8,914 nt of DNA, from assembly GCA_943331415.1 (NCBI GenBank), contig CALQLM010000017.1:1-8914 (forward strand). The letters are read 5' to 3'. Below are positions 1 through 6,138 of this stretch, in pieces. Under the pieces are notes generated by a model. The model saw only the letters and a program-made list of their open reading frames with translations. It did not search any database and was not told where the DNA came from. This stretch comes from Bifidobacterium breve (GTDB lineage Bacteria; Actinomycetota; Actinomycetes; Mycobacteriales; Mycobacteriaceae). The stretch's first letter is position 1. The number at the start of each line of letters is the position of its first letter. The position numbers were made by a program, and so were the translations under genes.

Positions 1-1274
1 GAACCACGAATAATGTTGCCGTACAAATCATCTCGTGAAACGACGAAGGCAGAGTAGTCCCGCCAATTCGTGGGATAGCCGATCTTGGCGGTGAACTTGT
101 CCAGCTTGGCCAGCACACGCTGCCGGGTCGCCGGTGTCATCCACTCCAAGTCGCTGATGCTTACCCGGTAGGCCTCGCGCAGGTTGGCAACGAGGGTGTC
201 CATTCGTGCTTTCGCCTGTGGCGGAAAATGGTGCTCCACGTAGAGCCGGCCCACGGCGTCACCCATGAGGCCCTCGACCAGGGACACGGCGCGCTTCCAC
301 CGCTCGCGGATCTGCTCGGTGCCGCTCAGCGTGCGTCCGTAGAAGGCGAAATCCTCATCAACCAACTCGGCGGTGAGTGCGGCCGCGCGTGCGTGGATGA
401 GTCGCCACCGGGCCCAGTCCTGCCAGTCGGCGATGTCCGCGCGTGACCACAGTTCGGCGAAGGCGATCAGATAGTCCGGTTGGCGCACAACGAGTTCGGT
501 AATGCGATCGGGCGCTATCCCCAGCGCGGCGATCCAGCCGCTCCAGTCGAAGTCCGGCGCGGTCGTGGACAACTCGTGGAACGTCTGCAGGTTGTAGGTG
601 AGGTCGGCGTCGCGACGACGCACCACATCCCAGTGCGAGGCGGCGAGCTTGGTCTCCAGGGTCACGATGCGCCCCGCCCGTTCGGCGTACTCATCGGCCT
701 CACCGCCGAATACGAGCGCGAACATCCTCGCGATATGCCGCGGGTAGGCGCCCAGGATCGCGGCGTGCTGATCATCGCGATAGTAGGACTCATCGGGTAG
801 TCCCAGACCGGACTGGTTGAGGTGGACCAGATAGCGGGCGGAATTCTTGGAGTCGGTGTCGATATAGAGGCCGACGCCGCCGCCGACACCGGTGCGCTGG
901 AATCGCCCGATCACCGGGGCCAGCGCGCCGGGATCGGCAGCGGCATCGATGAGGGACAGCTCGTCGAGAAGGGGTTGCAGACCGCGGCGCCCCACGGTCT
1001 GCTCATCGAGGAAGCTTGCGTAAAGATCACCGATGCGTTGCTCATCGGTGGCGCTGGCATCGGCGCGGTCGGCGGCTCCGATGATCAGTTCGCGCACCTG
1101 TTCCTCGGCCCGGTCGTAGAGCAGCCGGAAGGCGCCGTCGGTGGCCCGATCCGGGGGAATGGTGTAGTCGGCGAGCCAGCGGCCGTTCACATGGCCGAAC
1201 AGATCGTCTTGCGGGCGGACCGCGGGATCGACGTGGGAGAGGTCGATCCCGGATCGCTGAGTGTCTACCGTCAC
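1..1274 (-). CDS. zmp1: M13-family zinc metallopeptidase Zmp1, 3'-truncated by window edge
   Basis: Neprilysin-like (M13) metallopeptidase, counterpart of M. tuberculosis Rv0198c, a secreted or envelope-associated zinc protease linked to host interaction. I translated the minus strand from GTG 1274 to base 3 and found 424 open codons. The visible part is the M13 N-terminal domain: DDLFGHVNGRW at residues 23-33, LGLPDESYY near 157-165, LSGTEQIRERW around 315-325, and KIGYP near 397. The family is about 660 residues long, and the zinc-binding HExxH and ExxxD motifs lie beyond base 1, so catalytic competence cannot be judged here. There is no classical signal peptide, as expected for Zmp1. GTG 1274 is chosen because AAGGA lies 7 nt upstream and no in-frame start precedes it. 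The gene is divergent from the Mce-associated gene, with 36 bp between starts. Family assignment is confident; the symbol rests on synteny. Confidence 0.93.
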   Translation of the reverse strand, partial: MTVDTQRSGIDLSHVDPAVRPQDDLFGHVNGRWLADYTIPPDRATDGAFRLLYDRAEEQVRELIIGAADRADASATDEQRIGDLYASFLDEQTVGRRGLQPLLDELSLIDAAADPGALAPVIGRFQRTGVGGGVGLYIDTDSKNSARYLVHLNQSGLGLPDESYYRDDQHAAILGAYPRHIARMFALVFGGEADEYAERAGRIVTLETKLAASHWDVVRRRDADLTYNLQTFHELSTTAPDFDWSGWIAALGIAPDRITELVVRQPDYLIAFAELWSRADIADWQDWARWRLIHARAAALTAELVDEDFAFYGRTLSGTEQIRERWKRAVSLVEGLMGDAVGRLYVEHHFPPQAKARMDTLVANLREAYRVSISDLEWMTPATRQRVLAKLDKFTAKIGYPTNWRDYSAFVVSRDDLYGNIIRG

Positions 1275-1281
1275 GACACCA

Positions 1282-1286
1282 TCCTT
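1282..1286 (-). promoter_or_regulatory. Shine-Dalgarno site of zmp1 (AAGGA)
   Basis: AAGGA on the minus strand, 7 nt before GTG 1274, fixes the zmp1 start. The same bases read as AAGGAT would also sit at the distance of a -10 element for a leaderless GTG (6 nt), so the sequence alone does not say whether this is a ribosome site or a promoter element. Confidence 0.55.
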
Positions 1287-1297
1287 ACCATGGGCGG

Positions 1298-1303
1298 TAG
1301 CGT
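1298..1303 (+). promoter_or_regulatory. Candidate -10 element (TAGCGT) for a leaderless Mce-associated gene
   Basis: TAGCGT fits the mycobacterial -10 pattern TANNNT and ends 7 nt before ATG 1311, the spacing expected when transcription begins at the A of the start codon. No purine-rich ribosome site precedes ATG 1311 or the alternative ATG 1290, which favours leaderless expression. The short motif is weak evidence on its own. Confidence 0.4.
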
Positions 1304-1310
1304 GCCCTGC

Positions 1311-1907
1311 ATGCCCGACGCGGACGAGGTGACCGAACCCGACGACGAGCGATCCAGGGTGTTTTCCGGCTTTGGTATCGCCTCCGCTGTCCTGGCGGTG
1401 GTCGCCGTGGCTGCGGTGGTGCTGATCGCAGGCATGTGGTCGGGGCACCGGGCCGCCGCCGCCGAGCGCAGCTATCAGGCCCGCTCGATGCAGGTTGCCG
1501 CCGAGTGGACCGGTGTGCTGATCAATATGAACACCTCCAACGTCGAAGCCAGCCTGCAACGGTTGCGCGACGGCACCGTCGGTGAACTCAACGCCGGTTT
1601 CGAAGCCTCGATCGCCCCGTACCGGGACGTGGTCAAGACGTTGCGTTCCCGCACCACCGGACAGGTGGAGTCGGTGTCGATCGAGAAGGTTCACCACGAC
1701 CTGGACGGTGGTATCGGACCGCAGCAGGGTGCGCCGGCCAGTCTGGCACCGGAATTCGCCACCCGTACCGACACCGTTCTGGTGGTGGCGACATCGGTGA
1801 GTGAGAACGTCGGCAACACACCCACCACGGTGCGGTGGAATCTGCGGCTGGGCGTCTCCGAGGTGGACGGCACACCGATGATCTCGGTGTTGGAGTCGGT
1901 GCGATGA
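1311..1907 (+). CDS. Mce-associated-type membrane-anchored protein (Rv0199 homologue)
   Basis: A 198-residue protein: charged N-terminus (1-20), one hydrophobic helix (about 21-43), then an extracytoplasmic domain. The segment with LQRLRDGTVGELNAGFEA (about 82-99) and the final strands WNLRL...MISVLESVR resemble Mce-associated (Mas) proteins, which have been proposed to stabilise or assist Mce lipid importers. Its position matches M. tuberculosis Rv0199. The open frame extends upstream to 822, but that part is antisense to zmp1 and is rejected. I prefer ATG 1311 because the protein then begins MPD, as I remember for Rv0199, and a -10-like TAGCGT lies 7 nt upstream; ATG 1290 (205 residues) is the alternative. 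The stop overlaps the next gene's ATG by four bases (ATGA), so the two are probably translationally coupled. No mce operon is visible here, so the partner complex is unknown. Confidence 0.85.
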   Translation: MPDADEVTEPDDERSRVFSGFGIASAVLAVVAVAAVVLIAGMWSGHRAAAAERSYQARSMQVAAEWTGVLINMNTSNVEASLQRLRDGTVGELNAGFEASIAPYRDVVKTLRSRTTGQVESVSIEKVHHDLDGGIGPQQGAPASLAPEFATRTDTVLVVATSVSENVGNTPTTVRWNLRLGVSEVDGTPMISVLESVR

Positions 1908-2593
1908 GGAACCCGGCCAGGGTTCTGGCGTTCGATATCGTTGCCCCGCTGGTGGCTATCTCGGCCCTGCTGGTCATCGGGGTGATGCTCGACTGGCCGC
2001 TGTGGTGGGTGTCGTTGTGTTCGATCCTCTGCCTGCTGATCGTTGAGGCCATGCTGGTCAATATCGTTGCCTACCGGCGTGATTCGGTCACGGTGGGTAC
2101 TGATGACGACAGGCCCGGACTGCGGCTGGCAGTAGTGGGCGTCGCCGCTGTGACGCTCGTGTCGGCGGTGGCGGTCGGTTATGCCAACTGGACACTGCCC
2201 GACCGGGATTTCGATGCCGACTCCGCGCAAGTTGTTCGGATCGCCACCGAGGTCGCCGAGGCGACGGCGACCTTCGCCCCGTCCGATCCGAACTCGGCGA
2301 TGGATCGTGCCGCATCGATGATGGTGCCCGAACGCGCCGAGGCGCTGCGCGCCCAGTACGGATCGGCGACCGCGGATATGGTCAAGCGCAATGTGTCGGC
2401 ACAGGCGAGCACCCTGTCAGCGGGACTGGAGGCGCTCGGACCATCCTCGGCCAGCGTGGCCGTTCTCATGCGGGGCACCCAGAGCGTCCCCGGTCAGGAT
2501 CCGAGTACCGCAGTGCTGTCCCTGCGGGTGGCGCTGTCCAAACAACAGGGCGACTGGAAGGTCGTCGACGTCGCACCCATCAGCTCCCGCTGA
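1904..2593 (+). CDS. Polytopic Mce-associated-like membrane protein (Rv0200 homologue)
   Basis: A 229-residue protein, the length I remember for Rv0200. It has three hydrophobic segments (about 9-29, 33-56 and 74-96), then an extracytoplasmic domain from about 100 to the end. The tail resembles the Mas/SnoaL-like fold of the upstream protein: a helix around 107-122, then strands SVAVLMRG, AVLSLRVAL and WKVVDVAPISSR. ATG 1904 overlaps the upstream TGA (ATGA) and has GGAG 8 nt before it, so the start is well supported and the pair forms a two-gene operon. The open frame reaches upstream to 1835, but that part lies inside the previous gene. The exact function is not known; a role beside the single-pass partner in the envelope is inferred. 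It ends 5 bp from the convergent helix-turn-helix gene, with no obvious terminator between. Confidence 0.87.
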   Translation: MRNPARVLAFDIVAPLVAISALLVIGVMLDWPLWWVSLCSILCLLIVEAMLVNIVAYRRDSVTVGTDDDRPGLRLAVVGVAAVTLVSAVAVGYANWTLPDRDFDADSAQVVRIATEVAEATATFAPSDPNSAMDRAASMMVPERAEALRAQYGSATADMVKRNVSAQASTLSAGLEALGPSSASVAVLMRGTQSVPGQDPSTAVLSLRVALSKQQGDWKVVDVAPISSR

Positions 2594-2598
2594 GACGG

Positions 2599-3048
2599 TC
2601 AGTCGGCCGGCGCTTCGTCCTGTTGAGACCGGATCTTGGCGAACCGATCCGACAGTCGGCGCATCCGTATCATCAGCGAGGCCGGCGGACTCGTCGTCGC
2701 GGCAAGGTAGGACGTCAGATCGTGGCGCGCCACACCGATCCGTGAGGCAAACTCCTGCTCGCCGAGGCCGGAACGCTCCAGGAGTAATTGAACGTGGCGG
2801 GCGGCCTCGGCACGTTCATTGGCTTCCAGATGGGAGCGGGCGCGCACCAGGACTTCGTTGAGTGCCTTGGAAATTCCCTGGGGCGCAGCAGTTTCCAGCA
2901 CCTCTTCGACCTGGCGCGCGGTCCGTCCATACGGGTCGCGTTTGATCGCGACGACGATGCGCTGCCAGACGGTGATATCCCCGGTCTCGAGCGCCGAGCG
3001 GATCGATGCCGTGGGCCAGAACTCGACGGGTCGGTCGTCGATGGCCAA
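2599..3048 (-). CDS. Small helix-turn-helix (XRE-like) protein downstream of mmpL11 (Rv0201c homologue)
   Basis: A soluble, mainly helical 149-residue protein of unknown function. Residues about 92-135 read like a Cro/C1-type helix-turn-helix: RSGLGEQEFASRIGVARHDL, followed by TSYLAATTSPP and a further helix. Residues 9-85 carry several amphipathic helices and no membrane segment. I chose TTG 3048 because GGAGGAGG lies 10 nt upstream and the codon is 2 nt after the mmpL11 stop (3051), giving a coupled operon. In-frame alternatives are CTG 3054, GTG 3093 and GTG 3114, which would overlap the mmpL11 3' end. M. tuberculosis Rv0201c occupies the same place. DNA binding is inferred from the fold pattern only. 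If real, the protein could regulate the divergent mmpL11/haemophore region, but nothing in the sequence proves this. Confidence 0.8.
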   Translation of the reverse strand: MAIDDRPVEFWPTASIRSALETGDITVWQRIVVAIKRDPYGRTARQVEEVLETAAPQGISKALNEVLVRARSHLEANERAEAARHVQLLLERSGLGEQEFASRIGVARHDLTSYLAATTSPPASLMIRMRRLSDRFAKIRSQQDEAPAD

Positions 3049-3050
3049 CG

Positions 3051-5903
3051 TCAGCTCGCCTCCTCCAGGATCGCCACCGCGAGCGACAGGCACCGCGTTC
3101 GGACATCGTCCCACTCCGACTCCGCATCCGGGGCTGACCAGCGTGTGTCGTCGGCCGCCTCGGTGGGGATCGGATCAGCCAGTCGGCGGACCAACTGGGT
3201 CGCGATCCACAGCGGATGCGGTCTTCCAGAACTGTAGTACCCGTCGATCCCGGCCAGAACCAGTGCCGCGTTGCCGATGCTCATGCAGTCGACCAGGTCG
3301 GCGAGCTCGGCGTAGTCCGAGCGGCTGTTCCGGCACAGCACCAGGAAACCCTTCAGGCGCAGGGTCTCCGCTCCGGTCGGGATCTGCAGGCGGTCACCGG
3401 TGGGCAGCTGGACGTTGGTGGTCTCAACCGGACTCCGACGCTCGACGTCGGCCTCGGTTTCCAGGGCGTCGAGCGCGACGGCGAGCCGGCCCCGCCACAT
3501 CGTCACCGGGTGGACCGGCCGCAGCGTTGCCGACCTGGGGCCGCGCGATGATCGCGGGAGCCGGCGGTCCCGCACCGGGGGCCCGCAGCCGCTGAAGGCC
3601 AGTGGGTCGGCCACACTGACGGCATCGGGCGCGAGTTCTTTGAGCCGGGCCGCATTCTTGACCACCATGCGCAGGTCGGCGGCCGGCGGGGCGCTGGTGG
3701 AGATTTCGTCGGGGATGACCACCAGATCACCGAGATCGACCTTGGGCAAAGGTTTTTCGAAGTCAACCGACGGCAGGATCCGGTCGAGCCAGCGAGGCAG
3801 CCACCAGTTCCACTGGTCGAACATCGCCATCAGCGATGGCACCAGAATCAGCCGGACCACGGTGGCGTCGACGGCGATCGCCACCGCGCACGCGACGCCG
3901 AGTTGAGCGACCAGTGGCATGCCCGCGAAGGCGAAGCCGATGAACACCGCGATCATGATCAGCGCCGCACTGGTGATGGTGCGGGCGCTGGTGGCCACCC
4001 CGTAGGCGACGGCATCGCGGGTGTCGCCCGACTGCAGGTAGCGCTCCCGGATCCGGGTGAGCAGGAAGATCTCATAGTCCATCGACAGACCGAACGTCAT
4101 GGCCAGGACCAGCGGCGGGATGGTGCTGTCGATGGATTCGATCGGTTCAAATCCGATGTCGGCCAGCCATCCCCACTGGAATACCGCCACGAGGCTGCCG
4201 TAGGCCGCAGCGACGGACAGGACGGTCATCAGAACGCCCTTGAGTGCCAGGAACAACGATCGGATGGAGATCAGCAGCATCACGAAGGCGATCAACGAGA
4301 CGAAGCCGAACACCAAGAGTTTCGTATCCGCCACGCGGTCGTCGAAATCCTTGATCAGTGCGGTGGGGCCGCCCACGTCGATGCGGGTGGCACCGGCCGC
4401 CGTCGGCAGTTGCTCCCGCATCCAGTCGACGCTGTCGCGGGCGGCCAGATCCTCGGGATCGACCGACAATACGGTCGAGATCAATGCGCTGCTGTTGTCG
4501 TCGGCGAACACCGGCGGAGCCACCGAGACGATATTGGGCGCCTCGGTGATCTTCGCGGCGATGGCGTCGAGGGTTGCGGTGTTGTCCGGGTTGGAGGCAT
4601 TACCGCCGGGGAATGTGACCAGGATCCGAACCGGGCCAAGCGCCCCGGGACCGAGTGCTTCGGCGGCGGCGGCCACGCCGCCACGGATCTCATGTGACGA
4701 CGGAAACTGCCGCTGCATGCTGTTGCCGAGCGTCATCGAAAACGCCGGCGCGGCCAGCACCAGCAGAAAAGCCGCGGCTGAAAGAGCCGAAGCCCAGGGC
4801 CGGCGCATCACCGCACCCACCCACCGGGTCCAGAATCGAGACTGGGTCGCCTCCGGCCGGCGCGACCAGTGCAGCAGTGGTGACCGCCTCGCCGCCGCCC
4901 GCCCGAAGGTGGCCAGCACCGCGGGTGTCAGGGTGGTCGAGGTCAGCACCGCCACCGCGACCGCGAGGATCGCTCCGGTGGCCATGGACCGCAGTACCGG
5001 GGTGTCGATCAGGTAGATGCCGGTGAGCGACGCAATCACGGTCAGCCCCGAGAGCACCACCGCCAGACCCGATGTCGCCATGGCGGCATCGGTGGCCTGA
5101 TCGGGGTCGCGTCCGGCGCGTAATTCCTCGCGGAAGCGCATCAGGATGAACAGCGAGTAATCGATCGCCAGCGCGATACCGAACATCGACACCGTGGAGG
5201 TGACGAATACCGACATCGTGGTCACCGTGGACAGCAGATAGACCACACCCATGCTGACGACGACGGTGCAGATGCCAAACGCCAGGGGGATCGCGGCTGC
5301 GGCCAGCGAGCCGAACACCGCAACGAGCACCATCAGGACGATCGGGAGATTCCAGCGTTCAGCGGCGGCAATATCGTGCTTGGTGGTGGACTGCGCGGCC
5401 GCCCCGAGCGCGCCCTGACCGATCACGTAGAGCCGGACCCGACCGTTGTCGATGGCACCGGGTTGGTTGCCCTCGACACCGATTTTGGCCCGTAACTGCC
5501 GGGCCACATCGACTGCGCCGGAGTTGTCAAAACCCAACCGCAGCGACACCACGTAGGGGCGGTCCGGCGCCGGCGCCGGCTGTTCGGGAGTGGCCACCAG
5601 TTCGACGCTGGAAACCTGACGCGCGGCTCCTTCGAGTTGGGCCACGGCGGCCGCCATATCGTCGTAACTCGCATCGGCCCGCGGCGCGGCGACCAGAGCC
5701 AGTGGCGAGGCGCCCTGCTCGGCATAGTGCTCTTCGAGTTGGTTCTGGACGTGCAGCGACTGCGAGTCTGCTACGTCGAACCCGCCACCGGTCAGCTGGT
5801 CCGACTGCGTCATCGCAAGAAAGATCGACGGCAGCACCGCCAACAGCCAGCAGGCGAAAACCAGCCAACGGTGTCTGCGCAGCGTGCCGCTCAGGCGCAT
5901 CAT
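3051..5903 (-). CDS. mmpL11: MmpL11, RND-superfamily mycolate-lipid exporter
   Basis: A 950-residue inner-membrane RND-type transporter. Established for MmpL11: proton-driven export of monomeromycolyl diacylglycerol and mycolate ester waxes, with a reported part in haem uptake beside Rv0203. The architecture is TM1 (about 13-32), first periplasmic domain (33-183), TM2-6 (185-333), a cytoplasmic linker, TM7 (372-389), second periplasmic domain (390-525), TM8-12 (527-697) and a cytoplasmic tail (about 700-950). The paired TM4/TM10 Asp-Tyr dyads expected for the proton relay are D248-Y249 (LAIDYSLFILMRFREE) and D609-Y610 (LSMDYEIFLLTRIRE). In the tail, residues 771-796 are rich in Arg, Pro and Ser and look like an unstructured linker before a conserved block (HPVTMWRGRL, VQLPTGDRLQIPTGAE). 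Two ATGs open the frame (5903, 5900). The only good ribosome site, GGGGAG at 5923-5928, is 19 nt away, too far for direct use; see the overlapping leader ORF. Synteny with Rv0202c supports the symbol. Confidence 0.95.
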   Translation of the reverse strand: MMRLSGTLRRHRWLVFACWLLAVLPSIFLAMTQSDQLTGGGFDVADSQSLHVQNQLEEHYAEQGASPLALVAAPRADASYDDMAAAVAQLEGAARQVSSVELVATPEQPAPAPDRPYVVSLRLGFDNSGAVDVARQLRAKIGVEGNQPGAIDNGRVRLYVIGQGALGAAAQSTTKHDIAAAERWNLPIVLMVLVAVFGSLAAAAIPLAFGICTVVVSMGVVYLLSTVTTMSVFVTSTVSMFGIALAIDYSLFILMRFREELRAGRDPDQATDAAMATSGLAVVLSGLTVIASLTGIYLIDTPVLRSMATGAILAVAVAVLTSTTLTPAVLATFGRAAARRSPLLHWSRRPEATQSRFWTRWVGAVMRRPWASALSAAAFLLVLAAPAFSMTLGNSMQRQFPSSHEIRGGVAAAAEALGPGALGPVRILVTFPGGNASNPDNTATLDAIAAKITEAPNIVSVAPPVFADDNSSALISTVLSVDPEDLAARDSVDWMREQLPTAAGATRIDVGGPTALIKDFDDRVADTKLLVFGFVSLIAFVMLLISIRSLFLALKGVLMTVLSVAAAYGSLVAVFQWGWLADIGFEPIESIDSTIPPLVLAMTFGLSMDYEIFLLTRIRERYLQSGDTRDAVAYGVATSARTITSAALIMIAVFIGFAFAGMPLVAQLGVACAVAIAVDATVVRLILVPSLMAMFDQWNWWLPRWLDRILPSVDFEKPLPKVDLGDLVVIPDEISTSAPPAADLRMVVKNAARLKELAPDAVSVADPLAFSGCGPPVRDRRLPRSSRGPRSATLRPVHPVTMWRGRLAVALDALETEADVERRSPVETTNVQLPTGDRLQIPTGAETLRLKGFLVLCRNSRSDYAELADLVDCMSIGNAALVLAGIDGYYSSGRPHPLWIATQLVRRLADPIPTEAADDTRWSAPDAESEWDDVRTRCLSLAVAILEEAS
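3059..3066 (-). promoter_or_regulatory. Strong Shine-Dalgarno site inside the mmpL11 3' end (GGAGGAGG)
   Basis: GGAGGAGG on the minus strand overlaps the last codons of mmpL11 (the EE of its EEAS end) and lies 10 nt before TTG 3048. It decides the non-ATG start of the helix-turn-helix gene and implies coupled translation. Confidence 0.6.
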
Positions 5904-5932
5904 GAACTGCTGGATGGCGTTTCTCCCCGCAT
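5900..5932 (-). CDS. Possible 10-codon leader peptide (uORF) overlapping the mmpL11 start
   Basis: From ATG 5932 the minus strand reads MRGETPSSSS then TGA (5902-5900). The TGA overlaps the first ATG of mmpL11 as ATGA, the usual arrangement for coupled translation. The four consecutive serines use four different codons (TCC, AGC, AGT, TCA), including ones rare in high-GC genomes. The uORF lies downstream of the -10 candidate at 5955-5960, so it would be in the transcript. No strong ribosome site precedes ATG 5932. An 11-codon open frame can occur by chance, so this is a suggestion rather than a gene call. Confidence 0.3.
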   Translation of the reverse strand: MRGETPSSSS

Positions 5933-5954
5933 TGCACCGAATTGCGTGGGTGCG

Positions 5955-5960
5955 AGCCTA
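5955..5960 (-). promoter_or_regulatory. Candidate -10 element (TAGGCT) for mmpL11
   Basis: TAGGCT on the minus strand fits TANNNT and predicts a start near 5948, about 45 nt before the mmpL11 ATG. A TTAACG at 5976-5981, 15 nt further upstream, is a poor, short-spaced -35 candidate. The tandem repeat at 5979-6006 abuts it, as an operator or activator site might. Confidence 0.35.
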
Positions 5961-5978
5961 CCGCAGCACCCTTGCCGT

Positions 5979-6006
5979 TAAGTGTGCCCAGATAATTGTG
6001 CCCAGA
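5979..6006. repeat. Tandem 14-bp direct repeat in the mmpL11/haemophore control region
   Basis: Two adjacent copies, TAAGTGTGCCCAGA (5979-5992) and TAATTGTGCCCAGA (5993-6006), match at 13 of 14 positions; the TGTGCCCAGA core is identical. They lie about 20-50 bp upstream of the mmpL11 -10 candidate and about 95 bp upstream of the haemophore -10. Placement and period suggest a repeated protein-binding site. I do not recognise it as the box of a known mycobacterial regulator such as IdeR. Confidence 0.6.
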
Positions 6007-6075
6007 CCGGGATCCGAGTGCACGCCACACGATGTTGTCACCGCCACCGCAACGGCACTGAGCAGCCGCTCTGCC

Positions 6076-6113
6076 TTACGATGAGGGCCTTACGAGGGCC
6101 CTAGGATGAGGCC
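6076..6113 (+). repeat. Three imperfect repeats with embedded inverted repeat at the haemophore promoter
   Basis: Units TTACGATGAGGGCC (6076-6089), TTACGAGGGCCC (6090-6101) and TAGGATGAGGCC (6102-6113) follow each other directly. Within them AGGGCC (6084-6089) and GGCCCT (6097-6102) form a perfect 6-bp inverted repeat around a 7-nt spacer. Its right arm touches the -10 candidate TAGGAT, so the element is placed where an operator or a promoter duplication would be. The first unit also contains a TANNNT hexamer (TACGAT, 6077-6082), a possible second -10. Confidence 0.5.
6102..6107 (+). promoter_or_regulatory. Candidate -10 element (TAGGAT) of the haemophore gene
   Basis: TAGGAT fits the mycobacterial -10 and predicts transcription from about 6114, giving a leader of about 25 nt that contains the ribosome site AAGGAG. 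No convincing -35 hexamer is seen, which is common in mycobacteria. Confidence 0.45.
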
Positions 6114-6125
6114 AACGTCAAAGTG

Positions 6126-6131
6126 AAGGAG
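6126..6131 (+). promoter_or_regulatory. Shine-Dalgarno site (AAGGAG) of the haemophore gene
   Basis: AAGGAG lies 7 nt before ATG 6139. It fixes that start and excludes the other-frame ATG at 6123. Confidence 0.8.
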
Positions 6132-6138
6132 TCCGAGC

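Noticed and set aside
822..1310. Upstream extension of the Mce-associated ORF
   Set aside because: The extension is antisense to zmp1, whose M13 residues are clearly conserved; the real protein begins at 1311 or 1290.
2591..2601. Terminator between the convergent Rv0200- and Rv0201c-type genes
   Set aside because: Only 5 bp separate the stops and I found no convincing hairpin or T-tract there.
2788..3595. Overlapping plus-strand ORFs opposite the mmpL11 tail and the helix-turn-helix gene
   Set aside because: Arg/Pro/Ser-rich translations without domains, antisense to supported genes.
3903..4697. 264-codon open frame on the plus strand
   Set aside because: It lies wholly antisense to the well-supported mmpL11 gene and its protein is Asp/Gly/His/Gln-rich with no recognisable domain, typical of shadow frames in high-GC DNA.
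5527..6030. 167-codon minus-strand ORF across the mmpL11 start
   Set aside because: It is another frame of mmpL11 and its upstream region; no domain, and it would cover the promoter-like elements.
5904..6138. IdeR (iron box) or other known regulator site in the haemophore/mmpL11 control region
   Set aside because: Looked for the IdeR-type TTAGGNTAGNCTNACCTAA pattern; only isolated TAGG-like pieces are present, better explained as -10 elements.
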